A stretch of 19,848 bases of DNA from Clostridium sp. CAG:169 (GTDB lineage Bacteria > Bacillota > Clostridia > Oscillospirales > Ruminococcaceae): NCBI GenBank assembly GCA_000435195.1, contig FR880160.1:1-19848 (forward strand), read 5' to 3'. The position numbers were made by a program, and so were the translations under genes. Shown piece by piece: positions 12,738 to 19,630 of the stretch. The notes beneath the pieces are model-generated. The model was not told the origin of the DNA and did not search any database. It saw only the letters and a list, made by a program, of their open reading frames with translations. How positions within the stretch are numbered: position 1 is the stretch's first letter; each line of letters begins with the position of its first letter.

Positions 12738-13268
12738 TTAAAACGGAAGGACAGAAAAGCACAAAACAGAAAAACCAATGCCAAAAGCTGCTCCGGCAAT
12801 GACGTCACGGGGAAAATGGACACCGGCAACGACGCGGGATAAGGCGGTGAGGACGGCGGATACAGCGGCAATCAGCGGAAAAACGGCAGGCAGAGCGGTA
12901 TATCGGCAGAGCCAGAAGAGAGCGCAGGTAATCAAAAATGCGCTGGAAGTATGTCTGCTGGGGAAGGAGCATCCGTCCTCGTGTTGTACCAGAGGGACAA
13001 AATGAAAGAGTTGCGCCGGACGGGGACGATTGAGCTTTTTACGAATCAGGGTGACCAGCAAAAAGCCGGCAGCGGGGATTGCCCAAAAGGCGGCAATCCA
13101 CAGCCCGACCTGTTTTTGCACAAGGGCAGACAGCGCACAGACCGAGCCAATGCCGTACAAAAAAACGAACAGCACCGGCAACAGGCGAAAGCAGGCGGTC
13201 AAACATTTTTGGCGGGCAGGGGTACGGGCAGCCCAGCCGCACAGCGACTGGTATTGTTTTTCGTTCAT
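12738..13268 (-). CDS. PAP2-superfamily membrane phosphatase
   Basis: 176-residue membrane protein of the type 2 phosphatidic acid phosphatase superfamily. The three catalytic motifs are complete: K-K-L-N-R-P-R-P (77-84), P-S-R-H-T (103-107) and S-R-V-V-A-G-V-H-F-P-R-D (144-155), separated by transmembrane helices. Likely substrates are lipid phosphates such as undecaprenyl pyrophosphate or phosphatidic/phosphatidylglycerol phosphate; motifs alone do not decide. GGAGGT lies before the ATG. It is divergent from the DedA gene 65 bases away, another membrane lipid-related protein, so the two may work in the same process. No terminator is visible after its stop. Confidence 0.9.
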   Translation of the reverse strand: MNEKQYQSLCGWAARTPARQKCLTACFRLLPVLFVFLYGIGSVCALSALVQKQVGLWIAAFWAIPAAGFLLVTLIRKKLNRPRPAQLFHFVPLVQHEDGCSFPSRHTSSAFLITCALFWLCRYTALPAVFPLIAAVSAVLTALSRVVAGVHFPRDVIAGAAFGIGFSVLCFSVLPF

Positions 13269-13333
13269 ATCGGGACCTCCGAGGTCATAAAATAGAAAGC
13301 AAGGAACGTGCAGAGACAGGAGGGAAAGAAGCG

Positions 13334-13942
13334 ATGGAGGAATGGATTATACAGTTGATGCAGTCGATGGGAGAATGGGGGACGGTGGGGATTTTTCTGC
13401 TGATGACGGCGGAAAACCTTTTTCCACCCATTCCGTCGGAGGTGGTGCTGACCTTTGCAGGATTTTTGACCACCTGTTCTCCCATGAGCCGCTGGCAGGC
13501 AATCCTCTTTGCGACCTTGGGTTCGTTGGCAGGTGCGCTGATTCTGTATGGCTTGGGGAGGGCGTTGCCGGTGGAAAAATTGCAGCGGCTGGGATTTGAG
13601 CGGGAGGAGATCGAAGGAGCCGAGCGCTGGTTTTGCAAGAAAGGACGAATTGCCGTGCTGGTGTGCCGCTGTGTGCCGGTGGTGCGCAGTTTGATTTCGG
13701 TGCCGGCAGGTGCGGCGAGGATGCCGCTGCTGCCCTTTTTGCTGCTGAGTGCGGTCGGTACACTGGTGTGGGATGCCGTTTTGATTGCGCTGGGAGCAGC
13801 CGCAGGCAGCTCGTGGCAGCTGGCAGCCAAACAGTTTGACTACCAAAGCGCTGTGCTGCTGATGGTGCTGTTTACGCTGATGGTGAGCATCCTGCCGTTT
13901 TATCTGCTCAAAAGAAAGCGCAGGCAAAGGCGCGGGGAATAG
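13334..13942 (+). CDS. DedA-family membrane protein
   Basis: 202-residue polytopic membrane protein of the DedA/VTT family. E-N-L-F-P-P-I-P-S-E (27-36) is the re-entrant loop signature, and C-R-C-V-P-V-V-R-S (111-119) corresponds to the family's F/Y-x-R-x-x-P-x-x-R motif with the two functional Arg residues (112, 118). Members are implicated in flipping undecaprenyl phosphate or phospholipids and in membrane energetics. The start was set at the ATG behind AGGAGGG (13319-13325); a longer open frame to 13079 overlaps the divergent PAP2 gene and is not real. The C-terminus is very basic (K-R-K-R-R-Q-R-R), giving a cytoplasmic tail. Confidence 0.92.
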   Translation: MEEWIIQLMQSMGEWGTVGIFLLMTAENLFPPIPSEVVLTFAGFLTTCSPMSRWQAILFATLGSLAGALILYGLGRALPVEKLQRLGFEREEIEGAERWFCKKGRIAVLVCRCVPVVRSLISVPAGAARMPLLPFLLLSAVGTLVWDAVLIALGAAAGSSWQLAAKQFDYQSAVLLMVLFTLMVSILPFYLLKRKRRQRRGE

Positions 13943-13945
13943 CAA

Positions 13946-13987
13946 CAGGCAGCTGCATCCGTCATTGGGTGCAGCTGTCTGCTTTTT
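13946..13987. terminator. Two-way terminator between DedA and the flavin-reductase-like gene
   Basis: A ~14-bp stem CAGGCAGCTGCA / TGCAGCTGTCTG with additional pairs, then a T-run; the right end lies next to the stop of the convergent minus-strand gene. Confidence 0.88.
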
Positions 13988-14505
13988 TATCGTACCAGCG
14001 CTTTTTGAACCTCCGCAATGTACAGGTCGTGGAAATCGTGGTTCGGGTAGCAGCTGTCGGCAACTGTCCGGTCGGTAAACTGCTCTGGATTCAGGGTCTG
14101 GACATACAGCTTGCGGCACAGCAGAACAAGTCTTGCTTCTTCAAAGCAGGGAACCGAGTCGATGTGGGTCAGGGTCAGACCGGATTTGGCAATCTTGTCC
14201 TCATCCCGACCGGAGGCGGTGCCCAGATAGCGCAGCGCTTCCATCTGCTCTCCACCAAAGAAGCAGAGGGAGAAGCAGTCGTTTTCATCGACAAACTGTT
14301 TGGTGTAGCGCTGCGGACGGATGAAGGCAAAAGCGACGTCCTTGCCCCAAAGATGTCCCAGTCCACCCCAGCTGGCAGTCATGGTGTTGGCTTTTGGCTG
14401 ACCGTCCACCGGCTTTTCGGCGGTAATCAGCATCCACTGGTCGGCGATGGCTTGGAACGGATTGATGGAAAGCTGGTGAAGGTCGATCGGATGAAAGTTG
14501 CTCAT
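13987..14505 (-). CDS. Flavin reductase-like domain protein (FMN-binding split barrel)
   Basis: 172-residue protein with the FMN-binding split-barrel pattern of flavin reductase-like proteins: M-L-I-T-A-E (25-30), then N-T-M-T-A-S-W-G-G-L-G-H-L-W (40-53), where the strand-loop-strand T-A-S-W contacts FMN, then F-I-R-P-Q-R-Y-T-K (61-69) and F-S-L-C-F-F-G. The full 'C..DG.AH.FFG' features of classic reductases are not all evident, so the exact activity (flavin reduction or another FMN-dependent step) is open. AGGGAGG precedes the ATG. Downstream member of a minus-strand run behind the LCP-like gene. Confidence 0.85.
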   Translation of the reverse strand: MSNFHPIDLHQLSINPFQAIADQWMLITAEKPVDGQPKANTMTASWGGLGHLWGKDVAFAFIRPQRYTKQFVDENDCFSLCFFGGEQMEALRYLGTASGRDEDKIAKSGLTLTHIDSVPCFEEARLVLLCRKLYVQTLNPEQFTDRTVADSCYPNHDFHDLYIAEVQKALVR

Positions 14506-14578
14506 AGAAAGAAACCTCCCTGTTTTATTTTTGTGATTTTATGATACCCGATTTTAGCAGGATGTTCAAGAGCTTTTG

Positions 14579-15472
14579 CTATTCTTTTAGCTCTGATGAT
14601 TCGGCAGAAAAGCACAGGAGCAGCTCCTTTTCTGCCGAATCGGAGAGGGACAGGGTGGCATCCGGGTTTTTTACAAAGGAAAAGGGGATGATTTGGGCGG
14701 GCTGTTCACAAAAGCGGGAGAGAAAATCGGCAGCCTTCCGTCGGGAGTCAAAGTCGGAATAGACAAGGTCGGAGCTGCCTGCATTGACTACGGCGGTAAA
14801 CAGGCGGGAGGAGTTTTCTTCGGAAAGCAAGGAGAGGTGCTGATGGATGCACAGGGCAAGCAGTTTGGGCAGCAGCTCGCATTGCAGGACAGGAGAAGCG
14901 GGTGTGCGGGAAAGCAGCAGCTGCCACATTCGCTGTCCGTCCAGAAGCTGCATCCCCTGCTTTAAGGTGAGGACGACGCTGTTGACGGTGAGGGTGACAT
15001 CCCGGTCAAGATGCAGGCGGGTGGGTCCAAACGCTTCCAGCAGCTGTGGGAAGGCGCTGCGCGGCAGCATCAGGTAGCGGTCGCAGGGGATGGAGAAGCT
15101 CTGTTCGAGGGCGGTGCGCACCCCCTGGATGCCGTGGGAGGCAAAGATGCTGCCGGCAGGCTCGGAAATTCCGTCCAGTTGCAGGAGCATCTGACGGGGA
15201 AAAGCAAAGAGGAAGATTTTTCCGCGCACCGGTTGAAAGCGCATCAAGAGAAACAGCTGCGGGTCCTGCCGCTGTTCGCACAACAGCAGGGTCATGCAGT
15301 CCGATTCCCCGGGCAGGTAGAAGCTGTCCTGCGAATCGGCGGAGGGCTGCACGTTTGACAGGGCAGCCGAAGGGTGCGCCAGCATCAGCACCGCCATCCA
15401 AAACAGCAGAAAGGCAAGAAATGCCGAAGTGAAAGCCATCAAAAAGCTGCGCAGACGAAAGGATGAAAACAT
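14579..15472 (-). CDS. LCP-like (LytR-CpsA-Psr) membrane-anchored protein, degenerate
   Basis: 297-residue protein with one N-terminal membrane anchor (residues ~10-32) and a large extracytoplasmic domain. The order of elements follows the LCP family, which transfers wall polymers from lipid carriers to peptidoglycan: I-F-L-F-A-F-P-R-Q (86-94, where LCP proteins have 'vlSIPRD'), G-I-Q-G-V-R-T-A-L-E-Q-S-F-S-I-P (114-129), L-L-E-A-F-G-P-T-R-L (145-154, versus 'lvdalGGVev') and G-M-Q-L-L-D-G-Q-R-M-W-Q-L-L (174-186, versus 'G.q.LnG..al.y'). The catalytic Asp of PRD is Gln here, and the Arg/Asp cluster of the active site is not evident, so enzymatic activity is doubtful. The start is the ATG with GGAGGT at ideal spacing. 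A 15-bp inverted repeat lies inside its 3' end. Confidence 0.6.
   Translation of the reverse strand: MFSSFRLRSFLMAFTSAFLAFLLFWMAVLMLAHPSAALSNVQPSADSQDSFYLPGESDCMTLLLCEQRQDPQLFLLMRFQPVRGKIFLFAFPRQMLLQLDGISEPAGSIFASHGIQGVRTALEQSFSIPCDRYLMLPRSAFPQLLEAFGPTRLHLDRDVTLTVNSVVLTLKQGMQLLDGQRMWQLLLSRTPASPVLQCELLPKLLALCIHQHLSLLSEENSSRLFTAVVNAGSSDLVYSDFDSRRKAADFLSRFCEQPAQIIPFSFVKNPDATLSLSDSAEKELLLCFSAESSELKE
14598..14641. repeat. Perfect 15-bp inverted repeat inside the LCP-like gene
   Basis: GATTCGGCAGAAAAG (14598-14612) and CTTTTCTGCCGAATC (14627-14641), 14-base spacer that itself contains GGAGC-T-GCTCC on the minus strand. It lies in the last ~60 coding bases of the gene and ends about 20 bases before its stop. 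Its two arms encode related peptides (D-S-A-E-K and F-S-A-E-S). Confidence 0.9.
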
Positions 15473-15537
15473 CAAAATGACCTCCTTTTGTTCGGGAGGG
15501 TGGGCAAAAGGAAGGGAATTTATACATAAAAGCAGGA

Positions 15538-15583
15538 CAAGACAAAGCAGCCGCGGAAATTTTTCCGCGGCTGCTTTGTCTTG
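15538..15583. terminator. Perfect 22-bp hairpin between the lipoprotein and the LCP-like gene
   Basis: CAAGACAAAGCAGCCGCGGAAA (reading 15538-15559 as the left arm) matches its exact reverse complement at 15562-15583 with a 2-base centre. It lies 39 bases past the lipoprotein stop on the minus strand, so it is most likely its terminator, although the T-rich tract after it is imperfect. Its stem is about twice as long as most other terminators here. Confidence 0.7.
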
Positions 15584-15621
15584 TTTAAATGGATGTATAA
15601 GAGAAGAGAGGAAAGCGAGAT

Positions 15622-16056
15622 TTATTCAACCTCTGCACCGGTCTCGACCAGCTGGACAACGGTGACGTTGGAGGTATCAGAGCCATCGATGGCACCGGTG
15701 TAGATGACCTCGAGGGTGTTGCCGGTGAGCATACCGTCTGTCTGAGAGCGGTCGGTGTCATCGGAGAGGGAGAAGCTCAGTTCCTGTCCATCCTCGGTCT
15801 GGATGGTGACGGTGTCCTCGGCAGATTCTACGATGGTACCGGTGATGGTCTGCTGTTCATCCTCTGCACCGGTCGGCTGTTCTGGCTCCACCGGCTTTTC
15901 TTCGGTAGCATCAGCGGCAGGCTCTTCCTTTTCCTCGTCGGTTGCAACCTCCTGCTCGGTTGTGCCCTGAGAGACAGGCGCGTCATTTGAGGAGGAGCAG
16001 GCGGCAAAGGCAAAGACCATTGCGGACGCCAGCAGGATGGCAAAAAGATGTTTCAT
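15622..16056 (-). CDS. Secreted lipoprotein of unknown function
   Basis: 144-residue predicted lipoprotein. Signal peptide M-K-H-L-F-A-I-L-L-A-S-A-M-V-F-A-F-A-A-C ends in a lipobox with the lipidated Cys at 20. It is followed by a ~55-residue acidic, Pro/Glu/Thr-rich spacer (cell-wall linker) and a compact C-terminal beta-rich domain of ~65 residues (starting I-T-G-T-I-V-E-S-A-E-D-T-V-T-I-Q-T) with OB-like strand alternation. AAAGGAG precedes this ATG; an upstream in-frame ATG at 16074 lacks a fitting site. Function unknown. It belongs to the same minus-strand envelope cluster as the deacetylase. Confidence 0.85.
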   Translation of the reverse strand: MKHLFAILLASAMVFAFAACSSSNDAPVSQGTTEQEVATDEEKEEPAADATEEKPVEPEQPTGAEDEQQTITGTIVESAEDTVTIQTEDGQELSFSLSDDTDRSQTDGMLTGNTLEVIYTGAIDGSDTSNVTVVQLVETGAEVE

Positions 16057-16074
16057 AGGAAAATCTCCTTTCAA

Positions 16075-16318
16075 GCGTGAATTGATTGTGCGCGTTGTTT
16101 ACTTTTGGTATATCTTTGCGCAATTCCAAGATAACGCAGAAAGATGAATAGCCTATGTACAATTTCATAATTTATTATTGTCAAATTATTAAATATCATA
16201 ATAAATGCGGATAAAATGGAATATTTTGTCATTTTAAGAAAAATACTGCAATAATTTACAGAATAATGAAATAGAATGTCGAGAAATGAAAAAAGATTTA
16301 GATTACCAATAGTAGAAT
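16075..16318. other. Very A+T-rich intergenic stretch upstream of the lipoprotein
   Basis: About 240 bases without a supported gene. It is strikingly A+T-rich compared with its surroundings. A minus-strand TTGACA (16179-16184) is present, but the -10 at 17 bases (TGTACA) is poor. It probably carries the lipoprotein promoter. I see no hairpin terminator for the deacetylase that ends at its right edge. Confidence 0.6.
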
Positions 16319-17110
16319 CTAGGACTGGGCAGGCAGCTGACGTCCGCTGGGGTCCACACAGCTGCTGGCAGGGTCAATCAGCTCTCCGACAGGGAACAGC
16401 TGATAGCCCATCTCCTGCGCAGCGTTTAAAATCAAAGGGAGCGCCTGAGCAGAGTATTCAGCACCTGCGTGCAGCAGCAAAATGGAGCCGGGAGCAAGCT
16501 GTCGGCGCACCCGCTGCTCGATCTCCTGCGCGGACAAACCCTGCCAGTCCAGCGTATCCAAATCCCACTGGATGGGGATGCAGCCGCTGCGATGGATGCA
16601 GTCGATGACCAAATCGTTGTAAGCACCGGAAGGTGGACGAAAGAGGACAGGCGTCTGTCCGCAGGCAGCATGGATATTTTGACAGGACAGATGAATCTCC
16701 TGTAAAATCTCCTCCTGCGAAAGGGTATCCATGTCGCGGTGGCTGTTGGAGTGGCTGCCAATCTCCTGACCGGCACGCGCGATGGTCCGGGCAGCATCGG
16801 GGTATTTCTGTGCCCACTCTCCCAGCAGGAAAAAGGTGGCGTGCACCCCGTTTTGCTGCAAGGTGGACAGCATCGGCAGGATGTCCCGGTCGTCCCAGGC
16901 GCAGTTGATGCCGATGGCAGCTTTTTTCTCCGACGTTTGCACCGAGTAGATGGGCAGACTGCGCCCGTTGGAAGCACAGAATGCCTGTTTGGGCGGCAGA
17001 AACAGGCTGTCGCAGGCAAACGCAGCGGTGAATCCGACCAGTGCAAGAGCGACTGCACAGCAAAGAGCGGCTTTCAGCGAGCCTCCTGCACGAAAAACAA
17101 AAGTCTTCAT
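16319..17110 (-). CDS. Polysaccharide deacetylase family protein, PdaB-like (CE4/NodB fold)
   Basis: 263-residue protein with an N-terminal hydrophobic anchor or signal (residues 11-33) and a NodB-homology domain (64-245). Metal ligands H-S-N-S-H (120-124), the R-P-P-S-G motif (158-162), W-D-L-D-T-L-D-W (182-189) and L-L-L-H-A-G (211-216) are in family positions. K-Y-P-D and G-S-H-S-N-S-H-R-D-M match the clostridial PdaB group, which deacetylates peptidoglycan sugars, for example in cortex or wall. However, the stretch I-G-I-N-C-A-W-D-D-R-D corresponds to the family's I-S-F-D-A-A-W-G, so the expected catalytic Asp aligns with Asn69. Activity may be altered or lost. The ATG has AAAGGAGG 12 bases upstream, inside a hairpin. 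Confidence 0.88.
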   Translation of the reverse strand: MKTFVFRAGGSLKAALCCAVALALVGFTAAFACDSLFLPPKQAFCASNGRSLPIYSVQTSEKKAAIGINCAWDDRDILPMLSTLQQNGVHATFFLLGEWAQKYPDAARTIARAGQEIGSHSNSHRDMDTLSQEEILQEIHLSCQNIHAACGQTPVLFRPPSGAYNDLVIDCIHRSGCIPIQWDLDTLDWQGLSAQEIEQRVRRQLAPGSILLLHAGAEYSAQALPLILNAAQEMGYQLFPVGELIDPASSCVDPSGRQLPAQS

Positions 17111-17122
17111 AGAAATGAAAAT

Positions 17123-17159
17123 CCCTCCTTTGTCCCCAGTTTATGCGGGCAAAGGAGGG
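17123..17159 (-). promoter_or_regulatory. Hairpin that pairs the deacetylase ribosome binding site
   Basis: On the minus strand CCCTCCTTTG (17150-17159) pairs perfectly with CAAAGGAGGG (17123-17132), with a further CCC/GGG pair inside the loop. The right-hand arm is the Shine-Dalgarno sequence of the deacetylase. The element also follows the upstream hydrolase stop and is trailed by ATTTTCATTTC, so it may act as a weak terminator. Confidence 0.7.
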
Positions 17160-17175
17160 TTGAGCACCAAACGGC

Positions 17176-17904
17176 TTACAGAGCGGACAAAAAGGAGAGG
17201 ACCTCCCGATTAAAAGCTTCGGGCTGTTTGGCAGCGCAGAAGTGGTCGGCGCCGGGAAGGCAGACAAAGCGGGAGCGCGGCAGCGAGTGGGCAATCAGCA
17301 GGCTGTGCTGATGGCGGATCATGTCGTGCTGCCCGACGATGACCAGAGCGGGCATCGTCAGCGCCGCAAGCTGGTGCGGAGAGATGTGCGGATGGTTGAC
17401 CATCAGACCCAGGATCTGCTGCTTTTGACGAAAGTTCTGCGAAAAGGGAGAGAGCAGACCGCACAGGTGATATTCTGCCACAACAGGCAGCTGGACAAGA
17501 GGACGCATCCCCTGAGGCGCAAGGTTTGCACCATTGAGGATGAGCGAGCGCACCCGCTGCGGGTGGGCAAGAGCGAAGGTCAGCGCCAGATTACCGCCGT
17601 CCGAAAAGCCGAGCAGGTGAGCTTTGGGAATGTGCAGGGCATCCATCAGCCGCAGCAGGTCCTGTGCAAAAACAGAAAAATTCAGCTTGCCGCGACCGGC
17701 GCTCGACCGTCCCTGCCCTCTGGTGTCCATCAGCACCAGGCGGAAGCGGGCGGAGAAGGCTGCAATCTGTCGGGCAAAGTAGCGGTGGTCCTCACCGTTG
17801 CCGTGCAGCAGGATGAGCGTCTGCGCGTGCGGGTGGGGAGAGGGGTATTCCAGATAAAAAATTTGTGCGTCTGCGCTTTGCACAAGACCGCTGCGTGGCT
17901 GCAT
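17176..17904 (-). CDS. Alpha/beta hydrolase
   Basis: 242-residue alpha/beta-hydrolase fold enzyme. L-L-H-G-N-G-E-D (32-39) is the oxyanion loop, G-F-S-D-G-G (99-104) the nucleophile elbow with Ser101, then V-G-Q-H-D (190-194) with Asp194 and G-A-D-H-F (218-222) with His221, completing the triad. D-T-R-G-Q-G-R-S (60-67) is the usual strand-5 motif. No signal peptide, so cytoplasmic. The substrate cannot be told from sequence. AAAAGGAGG precedes the ATG. It is divergent from the membrane protein at 18086, with back-to-back promoters. Confidence 0.92.
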   Translation of the reverse strand: MQPRSGLVQSADAQIFYLEYPSPHPHAQTLILLHGNGEDHRYFARQIAAFSARFRLVLMDTRGQGRSSAGRGKLNFSVFAQDLLRLMDALHIPKAHLLGFSDGGNLALTFALAHPQRVRSLILNGANLAPQGMRPLVQLPVVAEYHLCGLLSPFSQNFRQKQQILGLMVNHPHISPHQLAALTMPALVIVGQHDMIRHQHSLLIAHSLPRSRFVCLPGADHFCAAKQPEAFNREVLSFLSAL

Positions 17905-17946
17905 AGGGCAAGCCTCCTTTTACGAATTTAAAAAGTTTACAAAACC

Positions 17947-17975
17947 ATTATACTATGGAAATCTATGGCAGGCAA
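17947..17975 (-). promoter_or_regulatory. Promoter of the alpha/beta hydrolase
   Basis: Minus strand: TTGCCT (17970-17975), 17 bases, TATAAT (17947-17952). Its -35 is 7 bases from the -35 of the divergent plus-strand promoter. Confidence 0.75.
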
Positions 17976-17982
17976 ATGCAAC

Positions 17983-18011
17983 TTGCAATAAATCTTAAAA
18001 TCAGATATACT
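17983..18011 (+). promoter_or_regulatory. Promoter of the membrane-anchored protein
   Basis: TTGCAA (17983-17988), 17 bases, TATACT (18006-18011); start near 18018. Confidence 0.75.
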
Positions 18012-18085
18012 GAAAGCATCCAAACGGGAAACGGAAAACTTTTTATGGGGAAATAATAGGAAATTGTGTGCAAGGAGGGACTCCT

Positions 18086-19114
18086 ATGGATAAAAAATGG
18101 AAGACGGCAGCAATCGCCTGCCTTTGTACGGTAGCTGTGCTGTCGGTCAGTTTTTCGGCGGTGACACTGGCAAGGCTTAAAAAGCTGGAAAGCAATCTGT
18201 CGCAGGTGCAAAACTCGGTGACCAGCATCGACAGCGACATCAACTCCACCCTCAACACCGCCATCACCACCATCACCCAGACGGCGGAAAAACAGGCGAG
18301 CATCGTGTCCGACTACAAGGTTGTATGGGGAGAGTGCAGCCAAAAGGAGAAGACCATGCAGATGACGGTGCGCATCATGCCAAAGGAGTTCAGCGACGAC
18401 ACCCAGGTGCGGGTCCGGTACAGCGGCTATTCACTCAAGGGAGAGGGCTATGATATGGTCTTTGACACCGAAGGCTTTGACGAGCAAAGCGCATCGGCGG
18501 CTCGGGTGGAGTCGGGCGTGTATGAGGCGAGCATCACCATTCCGCTGGTGGACTGTGTGAGCTTGAGTGCAGAGGTACAGGAAGGACAGACGGTGCGCCA
18601 GGAAAAGTTGGAGGACCAGTATACGGCGTGGGGATTGGAGCTGCTACATCCGCAGATGGAGGGCGGCTTCGATTACTACAAGGCAAGCGCCTCCGATAAG
18701 ACCAGCATCGACTATGAAGCCTATGCCAACATCGACCTGATGAACAGCTATGACGCAGGCGGTGTGATGAGAGGTCCCAAGATGACCGGCGCTTCGGTCA
18801 GCCTCTACCTCAACGGGGAGGAGCTGCTGACCCGCCAGCTGGGAGAAGAGACCGAAGAGGGTCAACCGACGGTCAGCTATAAACAGGAGGATGGCTCGGT
18901 CAAAAAGGTATACAACAACGAGGAGCCGGGCAGCTATCTGTGGAACGGTCAAATCCAGAACCTCAAGGAGGACGATGTGATTTCGATGGTGATGCGGGTG
19001 CAGGATGAAAACGGCTTCACCTACGAGCAGGAGGTCAGCAGATGGACCGTCAGCATCAAGGACGGCTGGGTCCAGACCCGAGATGAAACATCCGGTGGAA
19101 TCTTAATCAAATAA
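18086..19114 (+). CDS. Membrane-anchored extracytoplasmic protein of unknown function
   Basis: 342-residue protein I do not recognise. Residues ~8-28 form one transmembrane helix with basic residues before it, so the rest is outside the cell. Residues ~30-75 have the heptad-like, Ser/Gln/Asn/Leu pattern of a coiled coil (L-K-K-L-E-S-N-L-S-Q-V-Q-N). Residues ~78 onward form two beta-rich segments (K-V-V-W-G-E-C-S, then V-R-V-R-Y-S-G-Y-S-L and a second I-D-Y-E-A-Y-A-N-I-D-L region) that look like two tandem beta-sandwich or immunoglobulin-like domains. No catalytic motif is seen. The ATG at 18086 has AAGGAGGG in front; an upstream GTG at 18068 is not needed. Own promoter and own terminator. Confidence 0.85.
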   Translation: MDKKWKTAAIACLCTVAVLSVSFSAVTLARLKKLESNLSQVQNSVTSIDSDINSTLNTAITTITQTAEKQASIVSDYKVVWGECSQKEKTMQMTVRIMPKEFSDDTQVRVRYSGYSLKGEGYDMVFDTEGFDEQSASAARVESGVYEASITIPLVDCVSLSAEVQEGQTVRQEKLEDQYTAWGLELLHPQMEGGFDYYKASASDKTSIDYEAYANIDLMNSYDAGGVMRGPKMTGASVSLYLNGEELLTRQLGEETEEGQPTVSYKQEDGSVKKVYNNEEPGSYLWNGQIQNLKEDDVISMVMRVQDENGFTYEQEVSRWTVSIKDGWVQTRDETSGGILIK

Positions 19115-19117
19115 AAG

Positions 19118-19160
19118 AAACGCCCTGCTGCCGCAAGATTTTGGGCAGCAGGGCGTTTTT
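19118..19160. terminator. Two-way terminator between the membrane protein and the GNAT gene
   Basis: 15-bp stem AAACGCCCTGCTGCC / GGCAGCAGGGCGTTT with an 11-base loop, T-run on the right and A-rich on the left. Confidence 0.92.
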
Positions 19161-19177
19161 AGGATACAGGGATTGAT

Positions 19178-19630
19178 TTACCAATCTTTGCGCATCTGTA
19201 TCTCGCGGCAGACCTTGCCCAAAAAGAAATACTCCACCTCTTTGACCTCCTGAAATCCGATGTCGCTATACATTTTGCGTGCAACGGTATTTTCAAGGGA
19301 TACGCTGATGAAAAGAGGGTCGTCGCTGTGGCTGCGGTGAAAATCATCCAGAAATTCCAGCGCCGCCTGTTTGCCATATCCTTTTCCCTGGTACTGTTTG
19401 CCAATCATAAAGCGGCTCATCGACCAGCCGGGGATTTGGTCATCATAGTCATACAGAATGAATCCGACCATGGTATCCTGACAGTAGATCCCTAAGGTGT
19501 ACAGATTTTCCTCGTAGGCAGCCTCCACCAGCGACTGCTTGTTGTCGGCAACAAAATCCTTTTGACTGTCATCGATCGTCAGCTCCATACATTCCCAATA
19601 GTTGGAGCGGTCGATCTTGCGAAATTCCAT
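19178..19630 (-). CDS. GNAT-family N-acetyltransferase (SpeG/BltD-like)
   Basis: 150-residue acetyltransferase. The acetyl-CoA pyrophosphate loop is Q-Y-Q-G-K-G-Y-G-K-Q-A-A (79-90). The N-terminal I-D-R-S-N-Y-W-E-C-M-E-L and F-V-A-D-N-K-Q-S-L, followed by T-M-V-G-F-I-L-Y-D and F-M-I-G-K-Q-Y, resemble spermidine/polyamine acetyltransferases such as BltD/SpeG, but the substrate is a guess. AAGGAGG precedes the ATG. It is a single-gene unit. Confidence 0.9.
   Translation of the reverse strand: MEFRKIDRSNYWECMELTIDDSQKDFVADNKQSLVEAAYEENLYTLGIYCQDTMVGFILYDYDDQIPGWSMSRFMIGKQYQGKGYGKQAALEFLDDFHRSHSDDPLFISVSLENTVARKMYSDIGFQEVKEVEYFFLGKVCREIQMRKDW

Noticed and set aside
13079..13333. 85-residue N-terminal extension of the DedA protein
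   Set aside because: It runs antisense through the PAP2 gene and lacks a ribosome binding site; the ATG at 13334 has AGGAGGG and gives the normal family N-terminus.
13265..14119. 284-codon minus-strand open frame opposite the DedA gene
   Set aside because: His/Gln-rich shadow that crosses the two-way terminator and two genes; no family features.
16458..17294. 278-codon minus-strand frame overlapping the deacetylase and hydrolase
   Set aside because: Out-of-frame shadow on the same strand as two recognised genes.
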